Origin: Antitrichia curtipendula
Taxonomy: Eukaryota > Streptophyta > Bryopsida > Hypnales > Leucodontaceae
Direction: 5' to 3'
DNA length: 64,000 nucleotides
Assembly (NCBI GenBank): GCA_951230915.1
Contig: OX579639.1
Coordinates: forward strand, 19,530,001-19,594,000
Shown: piece after piece, positions 23,400-36,000 of the stretch
Layout: each line of letters starts with the position of its first letter
How positions within the stretch are numbered: position 1 is the stretch's first letter
Notes under the pieces: generated by a model
Database searches by the model: none
Told to the model about the DNA's origin: nothing
The model's input: the letters and a program-made list of their open reading frames with translations, nothing else
Position numbers and translations under genes: made by a program

Positions 23400-25240
23400 A
23401 AAATGCAGGAATTGTGTTTAATGTAGAATTTCAGACCTCATGTAGGCATAGTATAATAGCTTTTTTCAAGAAAATTTGAACTAAGAAAAGTTGGTAAAGT
23501 AAATAAACTTTCATCACCAAAAATTCATTTGGGATTATCAGCCTTCAATCAAAATCTTGGGACAAAAGTCAATGAGGGATTGGGACAAACCCCTAAAGTT
23601 GTATTGCATATTAACCCTTAAAGGCCCAAGGCCTTTTCAAAGCTTCTTGAAACTTGCTCTAAATTAAACTAAATTTCAACATTTTAATAAATTTTATCAA
23701 TTTAAAAAAAATCATAACCATACAAATTCAAACGAAGCTTGTTAATTGTCACATGGGAAAAAAACTTAACAATATCACTTATGATTTGAAAAATTGTAAT
23801 GTTTAATTATGAAGGTGCTAAAATTACGAAACCAATTTGAAGCCTTTTAGTCCTCTTTTTACATGTCAAATCTAAAAAATTGGTCACCAAAAAGATATGA
23901 GGGTTAAAGGGCTGTAAGTTGGTTAGAGCTCCAATCAACTTACAGCTTTTCAAAAAAAATTATTTTATTTTTTAAAATGAATTTTTCATGTGATTTTATT
24001 TTTAAGATCTAATGTATTTGAGAGCCTTCAACACTAGAAAATCAAGATTTGCAATAGATTTCCTTGCTCAAAATCTTAAATAGAAAAATAATAATCATTC
24101 ATTTTTATAATTAGATTTTTTATGCTAAAACTAGATTTAATTTTTTTAAGAGAAACTATCAAAAGTAGTAACTTGGTTAGGTTTTTATTTAACTTCAAAG
24201 TATTTTTGACAAGAGAATTCATTACCTCAAGCATTTAAAGGATTAAAATAGGTATCCCTCAAACTGACACTTTTTGCCACTCCTCTTGGTTACTATTATT
24301 ATTAGATGAGTCAAATTTTCATATTTTCTTGTTGGCAAATGAAAAGAGGTTCCAACACATTAATGAATGCAACAGTTGAAAATTGTATGCAAAAGTAATG
24401 ATGGGTCACAATTTTTTTTGATTGAAGTTATCACATTGTAAATTGAGATCACATAATCCTATACAAACTCTCATTTATCTCGCAAGGGGACAAAAGATCC
24501 TTCAAGGGTTAAATATTTTTTCAACAAATAATGTTGAACTTGCCTTCCGGATATTGTACTTTAGTCTTTGGTCCCTCCCTTTGCTTGTAGGTTCTAACTA
24601 TAAAATACTCTTGTTTTAGTCTTCTTTGTACTCTCTTTTTCTAATAGAATCCTCTTCTCATCACTTCCATCTAAAATACAAAATAAATAAGTAAAAAACA
24701 ATATTATTGCAAATCATAACTTTCATTAACCTTGAAACGCTAGACAATCCAAAAGTGACCAGTGGATGACTTTCTAGATCATTGTAGTAATGAAGAATGT
24801 ACCTATTGGTTCATACATTAGATCATTTTTGACAAAGTACCTTAGTGATGAGTCTCCTCTTTCTTGAATTAAAGATTCCAAATAAGTGCACTTTGTGCAT
24901 GAAATGATGAATTGAATTGCACTTCTTGTTGCACAAAGTCGAAGAAAATGTTCCTCCCAACCCCTCTTTGAATTTTGTCCCTAACTTTTGATTTAAGGCT
25001 CCAAATCTGAAACGAATTTTTGGTGATGAAAGTTAGCTTGATTTTTAAAAAAATCATAGTTCAAAATTTCTTAAAAAAAGTTATTCTACTATGCCTACAT
25101 GAGGACTAAAGTTCTAAATTGAACACAATTCCTGCATTTGACTTAACTAGGTATAAACGGTTGAGCTTTTATTAAACCTAATTTGCATATCCCACATGGG
25201 TTGTTTTACATTCCATCACCCCTCTTGTATAAAGAGATTG
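23400..25240. repeat. Inverted-repeat family copy split by another element
   Basis: The forward arm (about 23,400-23,600, with ATTTCAGACCTCATGTAGGC and TCATCACCAAAAATTC) and the reverse arm (about 24,870-25,240, ending at CCCACATGGGTTGTTTTAC) are the same family as the arms of the CACTA element at 15,128. Here the arms lie about 1.3 kb apart because a TTAA element (23,611-24,246) and more sequence sit between them. No CACTA end was found. Confidence 0.55.
23611..24246. mobile_element. TTAA-bounded, piggyBac-like element (subfamily B, 636 bp)
   Basis: The left end is TTAACCCTTAAAGGCCC and the right end AAGCATTTAAAGGATTAA. Homologous over most of its length to 54,583-55,461 and to the left part of 56,852 onward. 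Non-coding. Confidence 0.65.
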
Positions 25241-25244
25241 CTTA

Positions 25245-25658
25245 TAAGATAGGAGGCTCTTGAATCGCCCATCTAAGGGCTGATCTGCCTTTTTCATATG
25301 CTTCCTTGGTCGGTAGTATTTTTAATTCATTTTTCGGAGATAGAAAAATAGACGAGGAATCTAACACAAGTGGTTTCATATTTTTTTGAGCAATATTGAA
25401 TTAGTTATGAATTTTCAAAGGAAATGTGTCGTAGGTCCCTATTTGTGACCCTAGGTCTTCCATAAACTGCTCACTTGCAAGATGGGAAAAAGCAAAGCTG
25501 ATGATTGGCTAGAACCCCTTTTTTCTAATTCATTCAAAGCACTATAGCGGTCAATGTAAGGATCACTGTGTTCCATTTAAAGATCACCTCGTTCCATTCA
25601 AGAGCCATTTATAGGGGCGGTTCTTAATGCCTGAGCGATTTCAGAGCCTCCTACCTTA
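25245..25658. mobile_element. MITE with TAAG(G/A)TAGGAGGCTC ends, copy 2 (414 bp)
   Basis: The left end TAAGATAGGAGGCTCTTGAA and right end TTTCAGAGCCTCCTACCTTA are inverted repeats of about 25 bp. The interior matches copies at 14,532 and 32,670. It starts only a few bases after the inverted-repeat arm that ends near 25,240. Confidence 0.8.
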
Positions 25659-26339
25659 CATCCTCCTTCATTTAATTCAGTCGAAACTTTCGGGAATTTT
25701 TGTGAGGAGGTCGTTGAGAAATTTCAATAATTCTGATTTTTCCACGTTAGGCCCTACCAGTTTTGGCCTTGGGCAGCCATTGTTCTAACGTATTGGGTCA
25801 TCAGCCAAGCATGTTGTTAAGAGCGGCAATTCTGTGTTCAAATCTTCATTTCAAGAAGATTTTAAAGTTTTTGTTACTGACTACTTTCGCTATGGTGGGC
25901 CAACGATATAGAAGTGATTAATGGCTTTAGGAGCGCTCTTAGGTCCATGCCACCTCGGCTGCCATGTAGGTTTGGTAGGTAGACGAGCACTCAGGTGGGA
26001 ATGCACGACAATTTACAACTGATTTACTGCCACTGTAAAGCGAAGTGGGATCATACCTTTAGGTATCCTAACATTTTTGAAAAAAATTCCCAGTAATGGA
26101 TGCCAAGAGTAGAGTTACCGTAGTTCTAAACTTGAACAAAGATATTTTTTGAACATTTCTTAGAACTGACATTTCATAAATTGTCAAAGTCACAAACCTA
26201 TAACCATCATCTACAACTAGTGTACATCCTAAACCTCAATAATATGTACCAAATCCACAAGATTTGGAAAATTAAAACGAAGACGAGGTCTCTAACAATT
26301 ACAGCTGCTGTACCCCAATACACTGGTAGCTTATACAAT

Positions 26340-29300
26340 TTAGTCAAGATGATTTGAATGCCAGTGTCCTGGAACACCAAATGACCATTGCCAGTACATG
26401 CAGACTGTCAAAAACTCCATTTCATCTACCAATTCACTCCAACAGCTGGAGTGGCCGTACACAGGTAAGTTATAGCACAATTTATATTCATGAATGCAAG
26501 TAAACCTCCACATTCAATTTTTCAATTTTTTTTCAATTTTTTGTTTTTCTCTGTGAACCCCTGACTGAGTAAAAATTGGAAAAAAAAAAAATGCTACCTT
26601 GATGGAGCTGAACCCAGGGGTGGGGGAGAACAAGCCTTACGGCGGCATCGCCTGGCACACTTGTACAATGCCCTCTTCAAGGATGTGCACACGGCCTCCT
26701 GCAAAAAATGGACACAAGACCGATCAAATACATTAAAACGACATCATGGTGCTCATACAAGCAATTGCAATACATATCCCATTCTCAATGAACTCGCAAC
26801 GGCATTTCGAAACCTTCTGCTGCAACCAAGAATCGGAAAATTATCGTTCTTATACTTGACACATGTTGAGCTACAGTTTGTTTACAAAGATTTACACCAG
26901 CTGATTGTGAGCATCTTCGATGCAAAGCCCGATGCAATTGACCTCCATAACTGAAATCAACAACAAAGATTTTCTCTAAAATGCAGAGATTGGCCACCAT
27001 CCATTTTGGAAATTTGGAAGCTCGTAGTTGATTGCAGTAACTCTATTGTAGCAATGACAACAATATCAAATTCTATTGTTGAAAAGCGTGGAACTAGATT
27101 TCTTCATTTTCATTGATGCACTTCGTTACCTTCTTTGAAAATTTCTTGAACACTAGATCTGAACTCTGATAGAAACGGAAACAACCAGCGTTCTTTGGGT
27201 TCCAATTCCCTTCCTTACCATGATCTGCGACCTCCGCCTCGTGCTGGGCATGACCAACTTCATCCCACGCGCTCCCGAGCTTCCTCCCATCCCTAGATGC
27301 TTCTTCGTCTTCTTCTTCCGGAAAACCTCCGTCGACGGCGACAGCAACTCCAACGTGGCCGCGTACGCCGGCGACCGGAACCCTTCCTCGGTGGCGCTGG
27401 AGATCATACCCCCGTCCCTCCAGCCCACGGAGCTCGACGTCTCCGAAGCAGGAAAGCGCTTGTTGTTCCCTCGCGACAGAAACAAGCTGGCCGGGGCGAT
27501 CGTGACGCCCAGACACGACGTCGCTCCCAGCTGGGAGTTGGGCGACTCGCAGTAGTCCTTCCACAGGAGGTTCTGTTCGGAGGACGTGGTGGGCATGGTG
27601 TAAGGCAAACGGGTCGGGGCTAAAGGGGAGTCGGTGGCGGAGGGGGAAGGCGAACCGTCAGGGCTGCTACTGCTCGTCAGGGCGGCTGCGCCGCCGGGGT
27701 TGCTGATAGTTATCAACAGGAAACCAAAACACAAACAGTTAGTGGTCCACAATTCCATGCAGTACTGATCAGGTCAAAGGAGTTTCAATAGGATGTGGAA
27801 AGTCTGTGTATTCAGAAAAGATGCACAAGAAAAAGACACAAGAAAAGAAATGAAGAAGTTTGGGATCCATGGAAAACGCGCACTGCTAAACAAACGTTGG
27901 AAGTATGACAGTAATGGAAAATCTCCATTCATCATACAGCAAGGCGGGGAGGTTCCGTTCAGGTGGAAACTTTCCTTCTAACAATCTAGAAACTTGTACG
28001 ATCTATAAGATTGCACATTTTAGTTTGGATTAATGTCCAAATCAAGTGCAAAAAAACGGAATGCCAACAGATTTAAGTATTTTCACACTTAGTACAAATT
28101 AATCAAAGCTACCCTGTATGGTGTTCACAAAAAACAGTTTCGACTCTCCAGGGGGATCGTTCTTCACCTCAGTTTACGCACGAAGGTAGTTTGGAATTTG
28201 AAAAGTGTAACGGAAGTATTCTACGGCCTGCGTAATAGAATTTGGTTGAATGTAGATCTTGCAAGTTCCTATAGGTTTGCTTTAGAATTGCGTTAGAAAA
28301 CAAGATTTCTCAGCTTAAATGTTGTAAGCAGTAGAACCGTTATGCGGTACACCCAAACCTCTTCATTACGACGCTCTCTAAAATGAGATAATTCTAGAAT
28401 CTCCTGCACACTTGCCACGCTAGAATTGACTGTAGCACGTACACTCGTCACACATTCAAAGTACGTCACTGGTAAGGTTGATCGAGTGTACCTGATCAAA
28501 GAGGCTGCTTCCAGCCAATGGAAGTACGACGCAAGAGTCGGCGCCCACAAGTCATGTCCATTCGTCTGCTGCGTCGACTTCTTCCTTAACGCCGAACTCC
28601 CATTCCGACACATCTTCACCACAGCTTTCACCGTCCCCTCCGCAGCTCCCAACGGAGACCCCACTTTCCTGTTGTTCAGGCCCTTGAAACCATCTTCACA
28701 GGAAGGACCGAGGTACGGGGATCCAGGAGAAGAGTTCGCATTTGAGTTTGAATTCGCATTCGAGTTCCTTGTCGTCTTGGAATCGTCAGTGGAGCTTGGT
28801 GGTGGGCTTGCGAGAAGCATCTCATCGCGAGATGGGGATGATCCGGAGTTTGTGGCAGCAGCGGCGCGGTGAGCGAAGGAATGCTCGAAGGACTCGTAGG
28901 AGACGCGGGAGAGGGATTTGGAGAAGGCGACTTCGGAGGGGGGAGTTTGGGAAGAGGCGTCCATGTCGGAGTTGCTGGAGGAAGGACCGGAGAGGTGGAG
29001 TTCGTCGGGGTGGTTCACGGGGGACCAGGGATCCTGCAGGAATGGACACAGCTTTTAAACTGGAAAAACATACACAGCATTCCTTTGCAATTGGAAACAC
29101 ACCATCACACTCGTTATGTAGAAAAAGGTTGGGAAACTGTAGGCATGACAATGAGCTTCTCGACACTAGTACAGAAGACTAAGATTACGATAGTTTTAGC
29201 AACGGTTTTGCAATGATTGCCAAAATACTAGTAGCCATTTCGAAGTGGTTTATTACAACAATTGTGGATTGTCTTTGAAACTATTTAAAACAAACACATC

Positions 29301-32028
29301 ATTTCTCTGTGCACATTCGTTTAGGACGTAAGGGAAAAAGATTGTGAAACTGGAGGTATGACAATGGGCTTCTCGCCGGAAGAAGAGAAGGGCTGAGATT
29401 GCAGTTAGTTTTACAATGGTTTTGAATGACTGCCAAAATCTGTGAGCCATTTTACAATGGTTTACTACAACAATTGTGCGATGTCTTTGCAACTATTTGA
29501 TGTTGCAATAATTTTGTGAACAGTTTAGACATAGATATGCATTGATTCGATCTGTGTCCAAGATTTTTGCATCAAGTTGGCAGCATATTTGAAATGGTTT
29601 GGTAGAAGACCAAAAGCTTTGGATTAAGTTCTTTCCAATACAGAACCATTGCAAAATATTTGCTGATGTGTTGCAACCGCAAGTCTCTGTTACAATTGTA
29701 CCTCGGTAATTCGCGATCGCCAATCCCTTACAAAGTTTAGTCTAAATTTTACAAATTTCAAAATGGGCATGATCGCCAACCCCAAAACAGTCAGTCTCAA
29801 GACTCACGACGACATTTCTCTCCAACGTGTAAGGTTATGGTTACGTACCCCTTGAGGCAATTTCGCGAAAATGGCGTTTTGCGGTAATTTGCTCGCAGCC
29901 GGTCTGATTTTGCATGTGAGTTGTTTCGCCAGCGCTTGGATGCGTCGCGAGGGCGACACGGATCTTCGCGTGGGCGACAGGTTATACCGTCGTGGTGATC
30001 TCCCAAACTCCGGCAACAAAGCCCACGAGGCGCTTGGTCCCAGTCCCGCGCCATAGCCGCCACTCCCACCTGTGTCCCCCAACTCGGCTTCCAGTGACCC
30101 CGTGAGGACGTTGCGAGATCGATCCGTCTGCTTGCGGTGGGATGAGAAGTGTTGAGCGATGGCGTGAATGCGCGAGGGGGAGATGGAGCGCTTGGACGGC
30201 GAGCAGGAGCGGCGTTGCGGGAGAGGCGAGTGCTGGAGCTGGCGTCGACGCGCGGGGGACGCGTGAGGGTAGTAGCCTGCAAGAGGTCCGCTCATGGAGC
30301 GTGTTCGTAACCTGCCGCGCATGTCTTCTTTTGAATTTGGGGGGTGGGCAGGTGCGGGGGATGCGAGTCGGGGTGGTAATTGGAGTGGCACCATTGGCTT
30401 CATGGATGCGCATGCCGCCTCCTGTGAACAATTGGCAGCAATTACGGTACATAGCCCATTTTCAGTGAATTTCTAACAATCATTGCGAGCCCTCTGCCGC
30501 ACCCAGAAATCCAAATCCATGGTTCTGATGAATCCAACAAATTTACGACTCATTAACTGGTTTGCTATCTCGCCATTGATAACATCGTAAGGAGGCAATA
30601 AGAGTTGTATAAGAGCCAATAAGAGCTGTATGTATACATGGGACAAGAAGAATGCTCGATAAAATGCAGCAAAGATACCCCACTTGCGCAAAACACTGAA
30701 TCATCTTAAATTAGAAGACGAACCTCATCGCCGTCGAGCTTATGTGGCACGCCCGGCGCTTCTTCCCATTGGAACGGCACCGCGACGTGCGTCTCCGGTG
30801 CTACATTGGGTGACACCCAGCTCTCCACCAGAAACTTCGCCGCCGCAGGCGCGACCAGATCAATGGACGACACCACCTCTGAAATCAGATGCGCGCTTGC
30901 GGAGTCGAAGCTCGACTTGCGAGCTGGTAGTAGATCGCATTGCGACGCCACGCGCGCGTAGAACCGATGACTCTGGGGTCGCACGTCCGCGAGCTCCTCA
31001 ACTCGCGACAACGGCCCTGCGTCAGCTCGTGACGCAGGAGTGGCAAGCCTCGCCATCGGTAGCTGCGAATCCTCACGAACCCGCATTGCGAGAGGTTTTC
31101 CCGGGGCTTCCTCCCACTTGAAGGGAATGGCCGCAAGCTCGTGCTGCGGACTGCTGACTTGCGACTCGTTCAAGCTGTCCCACGCTATGGACGCCGTCGG
31201 TCGCCGCCGGCTCTCGCCGCTCTTCTTCTCCTCCACCTTGGGCACCTCCTCGCAAACTCTCGCAACGTCGCGAGCTCCCATCACGTCGCGACTTCTCACC
31301 ACTTCACGAGATCCCGTCACTTCGCCCGCTCTCGTCGTGTCGCGAGCTCCCATGGCGCCCCCGTTGCGAGTTTGGGCATCTTCGCGGCCCCACGTCGACG
31401 ACGACGTTCTCATGAGTTCCCTGCTGAGCTCGCTACTCCGAGGTCGGTTCTTATTGTTGAAGCTCGTTGACGATTTCGGTGCTGCTCTCAAGTCTCCACT
31501 TCGCGCTCGTCGTGGCGCTTCTCCCGTCCGCGCGGTGCGCGCTTCTCTCCCACTCGCGTCGCCCAGAACAGGACTTGCACTGATTGCACGAACCATCCGA
31601 TTCCGTCCCTCGGAGACGCGAACCTGCTCACAAGCGTGATCCCGTGAAGTGGACCTCACGTTACTCCCGGTGTCGTTGTCGCGCCTTCCGTCCCCCCCTG
31701 CTGCAGGTGCACGGACGCCCATGGCAGGACGCTGCGCCATGCCATGGCTGGAAAGAGGCCCACTGAAGAACACGCGCTCCTTTTGGGCGACAAGCGGGAC
31801 GTCCTTGCTGTGCGCGGAGTCATTAAAACTCATGGCTCGGGCATTTTGGAAGGCGCGACTGACGAGCTGCGACGATGACGTCGCGGCGCGGGGCGCGCGC
31901 GGCGCTGGGCTGCTGCTGCGAAGCTCGTAGTCGCGACGCGCGGCAGGGACGGAAACTTGGTGCAAGAGCAAGGCCACTTCATCGGGCGTCGCCGTCCTTT
32001 TCACAGTCGACGCCATCGCTTGCCGCAT
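26340..32028 (-). CDS. DUF688 family protein, six exons (reconstructed)
   Basis: Exons on the minus strand are 32028-30724, 30421-29849, 29033-28492, 27702-27219, 26698-26598 and 26445-26340. All introns are GT-AG and every junction preserves frame, giving about 1,036 residues. Residues near 300 and 416 carry the family motif as IPFKWEEAPGKP and VPFQWEEAPGVP. Exon 2 adds the proline-rich PLQLPPRL segment, exon 3 starts DPWSP, and exon 4 contains AYAATLELLSP followed by a basic run; all are typical of plant DUF688 proteins, whose function is unknown. The protein is Ser/Arg-rich with no signal peptide or membrane segment. Start: ATG at 32,028; a second ATG four codons on is possible. Exons 1-4 are well supported. 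Exon 5 (strong GTAAGG donor before it, in phase) is likely, and exon 6 is the least certain. If exon 4 were read through, the protein would stop at 27,153. Longer than usual for the family. Confidence 0.75.
29118..29500 (-). repeat. Tandem duplication (213 bp period) inside intron 2 of the DUF688 gene
   Basis: 29,118-29,286 and 29,328-29,500 are diverged direct copies (GGCATGACAATGAGCTTCTC against GGTATGACAATGGGCTTCTC; TTATTACAACAATTGTG against TTACTACAACAATTGTG). The first copy begins near CACTAGTACAGAA, a CACTA-like end, and shares TTTTAGCAACGGTTTTGCAA with the fold-back at 17,930. Probably transposon-derived sequence tolerated in the intron. Confidence 0.75.
31266..31355 (-). repeat. Coding minisatellite: five 18 bp units in exon 1 of the DUF688 gene
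   Basis: Five in-frame 18 bp units encode successive hexapeptides MGARDT, TRAGEV, TGSREV, VRSRDV and MGARDV, with a sixth diverged unit ARVCEE following. The array sits about 60 residues before the first WEEAPG motif. Length polymorphism would change the protein by multiples of six residues. Confidence 0.8.
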
Positions 32029-32230
32029 TACATGAATGCTAGCTTCCACCAACGTGCTTCCAGCTTTCTTTCATTCAATACCAATATTCAAAACACTGGT
32101 CTGTATACCTCGATCACGCGAAAATAATAAAAACTCCCAATCCCAACACAGTCACACACAGTCACACTCACACACACACACGAAAGAACGCTGGAAACTG
32201 ATTTCCAGCTTGATTTCCAGGCTGGGAACT
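32029..32230 (-). promoter_or_regulatory. Probable 5' untranslated/promoter region of the DUF688 gene
   Basis: The sequence directly upstream of the start is GC-richer than the intergenic DNA beyond it and includes a (CA)n/(TG)n-rich stretch at about 32,147-32,185. No TATA box position can be assigned with confidence. Confidence 0.4.
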
Positions 32231-32669
32231 CTCACACTTGCTGGAGGCTATGGCGTCACGTAGCAACCAGGACACATCCACACCGGGATTGCTGCTAACA
32301 TGCAAGAGCACCAAATGCTTATCAGTCGGTGATTCTGAGCTTCATGTACCGACATTGATCCACACAAGTAGTAACAATTGGATGGACACTTTGATCGACG
32401 CGCGCGCGCTTCGATCTGAGTCACGGCGGTTTCCTGTCCGGAGCGGTGGTGGATTGGGAGGGAGTCTTAGCCCTGAATTTAGTGTGCAGGTCTGCAGGAT
32501 ACTGGTCAGGAGCAGAGAGTCGCCTGATCCAGTCTTGACTTTGGGTTTGAAATACGTGTACTTGAGTTTGTATCTGGAATGTTTTAACAAGCCATTCTAC
32601 GCTTGCCAGAGGCTATGTCCCCTGTACTTATTAGCATAGGCTTGCTCTCTGGAGCTACTCAAATTGCTC

Positions 32670-33079
32670 TAAGGTAATATGCTCTTAAAGCGACCATTTA
32701 AGGGCTGCCCCGCCTTTTTCACAGGCTTCCGGGGACAGAAATATTTTTAGATCATTTTTCATAAAAAGAAAAATAGATGTGGATCTTAACACAAGTGGTT
32801 TTGTATTCTTCCAAGCATTTTTGAATTACTTATAAATTTTCAAAGATTGAAGACATAGGCATCTATTTGTGAACATAGGCCTCCCAAAATCCGTCCACTT
32901 GCAACTTGTAAAGAGATGAGCAGAAATCAAAGACAATGATTGGCTCTTGCAATAGAATTTTTTTCCTCAATGCATTCAATTGCTAAACTGTTCCAATTAA
33001 GGATCGCCCAATCTCCATTCTCCACCTAAAAATAGGGGCGATTTGAAGAAGATGGGCGCTTTTAGAGCACACTACCTTA
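32670..33079. mobile_element. MITE with TAAGGTA...GCTC ends, copy 3 (410 bp)
   Basis: The left end TAAGGTAATATGCTCTTAAA and right end TTTAGAGCACACTACCTTA are inverted repeats. The interior matches copies 1 and 2 (GGGCTG-GCCTTTTTCA, AATAGATGTGGATCTTAACA, TGATTGGCTCTTGCAATAG). It lies about 0.6 kb upstream of the DUF688 start. Confidence 0.8.
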
Positions 33080-36000
33080 GGGTAGCTTAGGTTGATGCAA
33101 AGACTCCTCTCCTTTGGTCCAAAGCCTATAATTTAATTGAATAGAAGTACATGCAACGATGTTAGTGTGTAGGCATGAAAATACAAGCATGTAAGCCCCA
33201 AGCATATGTATAAATAGATGTCCTACAACTAATCATTTTTCAGTGATTTAGGAAGTGTGAAGTAGGTGGCTCTAAGACATATTTTTTTGTGGTGTTATTG
33301 GCTACAATTACTACTTGAAACAAAGTTAATTTCTTGGAAACATTATTATTTTATCTAAGTGTTTGGGCTATAAGCCTTTCCAAATGGATGAATAATGGGG
33401 CAAATACAAAAAAGTGTTTTAACACCAAAGCTTGTGTTGAATATATACTTGAATGTGGGTATGTCAAATATATAAGATTGATCTTCAGGCAGAAAAGCAT
33501 AAACTAAATTTATAATATAGAGTCTCATTTCTCTTGTGCAACCAATTGAAAACATACCATTTTGCAAGAGCAATCACTTATCTTCAGTTCCATCTTTTGT
33601 ATGTCGTTCCAAATACCGAAAGTTTCCCAGTGCAAGCATATCAAAACAAGACCATCTTTGTGTTACAATTTGCAAAACCAGTAGCTAAACTAGCGTAACA
33701 CGCAGAGTTTGGTTTGTACGAAAGAGCATCACACATGGAGGTACTTTGTATAGGGCAATGCTAGAGAAGAGGGGGATTGCGGAAACAAAGGGCTCATAAG
33801 GAGGGTAGAGCTCAACAAGGAGGCCATTTGTTTACCGCAATCCCCAACGACAAGTGGAAATTGTCCGACGTAAACCACGGGTGGGAATGAAAATTTTGAA
33901 AATTTTAGATGAAATCGATGGCAGGAATCAACAATGTGGGTAAAAAATGCCATTATAGTTTTTTCAGCCCTTATAGAGGGTTGTGAGTTCCCCAGGGTTC
34001 CCAGACTCTGGAACTGCACCGCAGCAACTGCGTAAGGTGGTGAAGGGATTGCCACGTCATATATTTTTAAAAAAAATTCAAGATTTTTTTTTTTTTTTTT
34101 TACAAAAAAAAGAATTCTAATAGCGTCCTTTATTTTACTGCCGGGGGAACACCACCGGGAATAGGCTTGAAACGGCCCTCCAAACCTCCAAAAAAACATC
34201 TATTGATAATGTCCAATTACATGGTTTTGCACACATAATCAGGCATTACAACTTCATTGTGACAGAGAACTTGCCCCGCAAATGAACATGATGATTGTTG
34301 GCCGTGGTTTATGAGTAAGAAATCAGACAATTCACAACCACAAAATGTTTCCATTGAGCAAGCTACTTGTTGAGTCCCCAAAAGACTTGCATCACAAGCA
34401 TTTCACCATCCAAACTTAAGCAAATACACTCAGGCAACATCAATTGCTTCATCCATTCAATTAGAAACTAAATAATAATATAAATGGAAACAACAAAAAT
34501 GACTTGCTAAACTAAGCTGTTTGAGTCTTCTTTGTGAAGTTCAGATTGATATAAATTGAGGTTTGACAATGCAATACTCCGGAATCCTAAACTACATAAA
34601 TCCTCAACCCTACACCTCTCTTGAACTACATAAACCCTAAGCCCTACACCTCTCTTCAGTAAAGAGCAAATTCCCTATCCGGCATATGAAATATAATTTC
34701 TTGAGCAAATCATTGACAACATCCACTTCCTCCATACTCAAAATTATTAGATGAGATTTGGGCTCGGGGGGAGGGGAGGAGGCAGTGTGTAAAAAACTAA
34801 AGGGATAGGTGCGAATATCAAGTATTTTTTAGGGGGGTATTATTTTATTTTTAAAATTTAAAATATAATATCATTATATAATTTTCTACTTTGGGTTATT
34901 AGAGAAGGGGCTTGCATTACTTATAATTCTAAATTGATATGAATAAATGATATGGTGATTTAGATCAAAAAAAGAATTCTACTACAATTTTTGTCCTACA
35001 TTAAATTTCTTTCAAACTTTCTTTTCTTTCCCTCACTAATGACTACTTATAACTAGAATTTAACAAAAATGGGTAGTCAATACTACTATTGTATCTTCCA
35101 TAAAAATTGTTAATGACACTCATTTACTAGGTAGGTATCATATTATTGAATGCTATCAATTGAACTTTAAATTTATGTCCTTTTTACATGATTAATATGA
35201 ATGATATAGAGATCGCTTTTTTATATCAACTTTACTTTAACCTTTACAATATGCACAATAATATGTAAGATTTATTTTTGCATTATCATGGTAGTATGAA
35301 ATCATAGTATGAAATAGAATGTAAGAAATATTTTTGCACAATCATGAAACCCAACGCCATCTTCCTCACAACCCTAAACCGGCACCTTCAATTCACAAAC
35401 ACATAACTACAACCCTGAATCGAAGACAATGGAAAAGACAGACTAGGCGATCGCCAAACCTGAGAGCGGACCCTAAACTCTGAACAACCTAGACAACGAA
35501 GAGAGGGCCCATAATAGGAACCGCCAATTTCCAAAATTAAATGACAACCACCTAAAGCCAGCCAACATCTACTGTAGAAATTAATAAAGTTTATAAAATT
35601 ACTGAACACTTTGAATATGCCACTCACAAGGTAGTAGCATTTAATACTTTTGGCCAAAAAATAAAATAAAATGGAGGATATCAAGGTCTAATTTTTTTCT
35701 AATTGAACCTATTTTTCTACATCCTATAGTAGTTTGAAGACATGTCATGGCATTTTTGTACCCTATAGTATATAAAAATAAATTATAATTTTTATCTCAA
35801 ATGTTTTTTAGGCATCCTATCATTTGTTCGCACATAGTTTTCTATTGCTACCACTCATTGTCCCCTCCGAGGATTTGGGGGGTTGGAAGGGCCATTTTAA
35901 GCCAGTTTCCGACGTTGTTCCCCCGGTAGTTAAAGAATGCCATAAATCTTAACATGAAAAATTACTCACAAGATTACTCACAGCCCTCCCAGGGGTTGAA

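Noticed and set aside
25780..25860. tRNA-like internal promoter words (GTTCAAATC as a B box)
   Set aside because: No matching A box or cloverleaf could be drawn.
26661..26954. 97-codon plus-strand frame
   Set aside because: It runs antisense across DUF688 exon 5 and intron 4, which have a better explanation as part of the duplicated exon boundary.
27094..27564. 156-codon minus-strand frame overlapping DUF688 exon 4
   Set aside because: It is an out-of-frame reading of exon 4; only the other frame carries AYAATLELLSP and joins in phase with exons 3 and 5.
30684..31639. Long plus-strand frames opposite DUF688 exon 1
   Set aside because: GC-rich coding DNA often leaves the opposite strand open; the minus strand carries the conserved motifs.
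33729..34199. 156-codon minus-strand frame
   Set aside because: It crosses a long T homopolymer and a hairpin, has no domain-like pattern, and lies in repeat-rich DNA.
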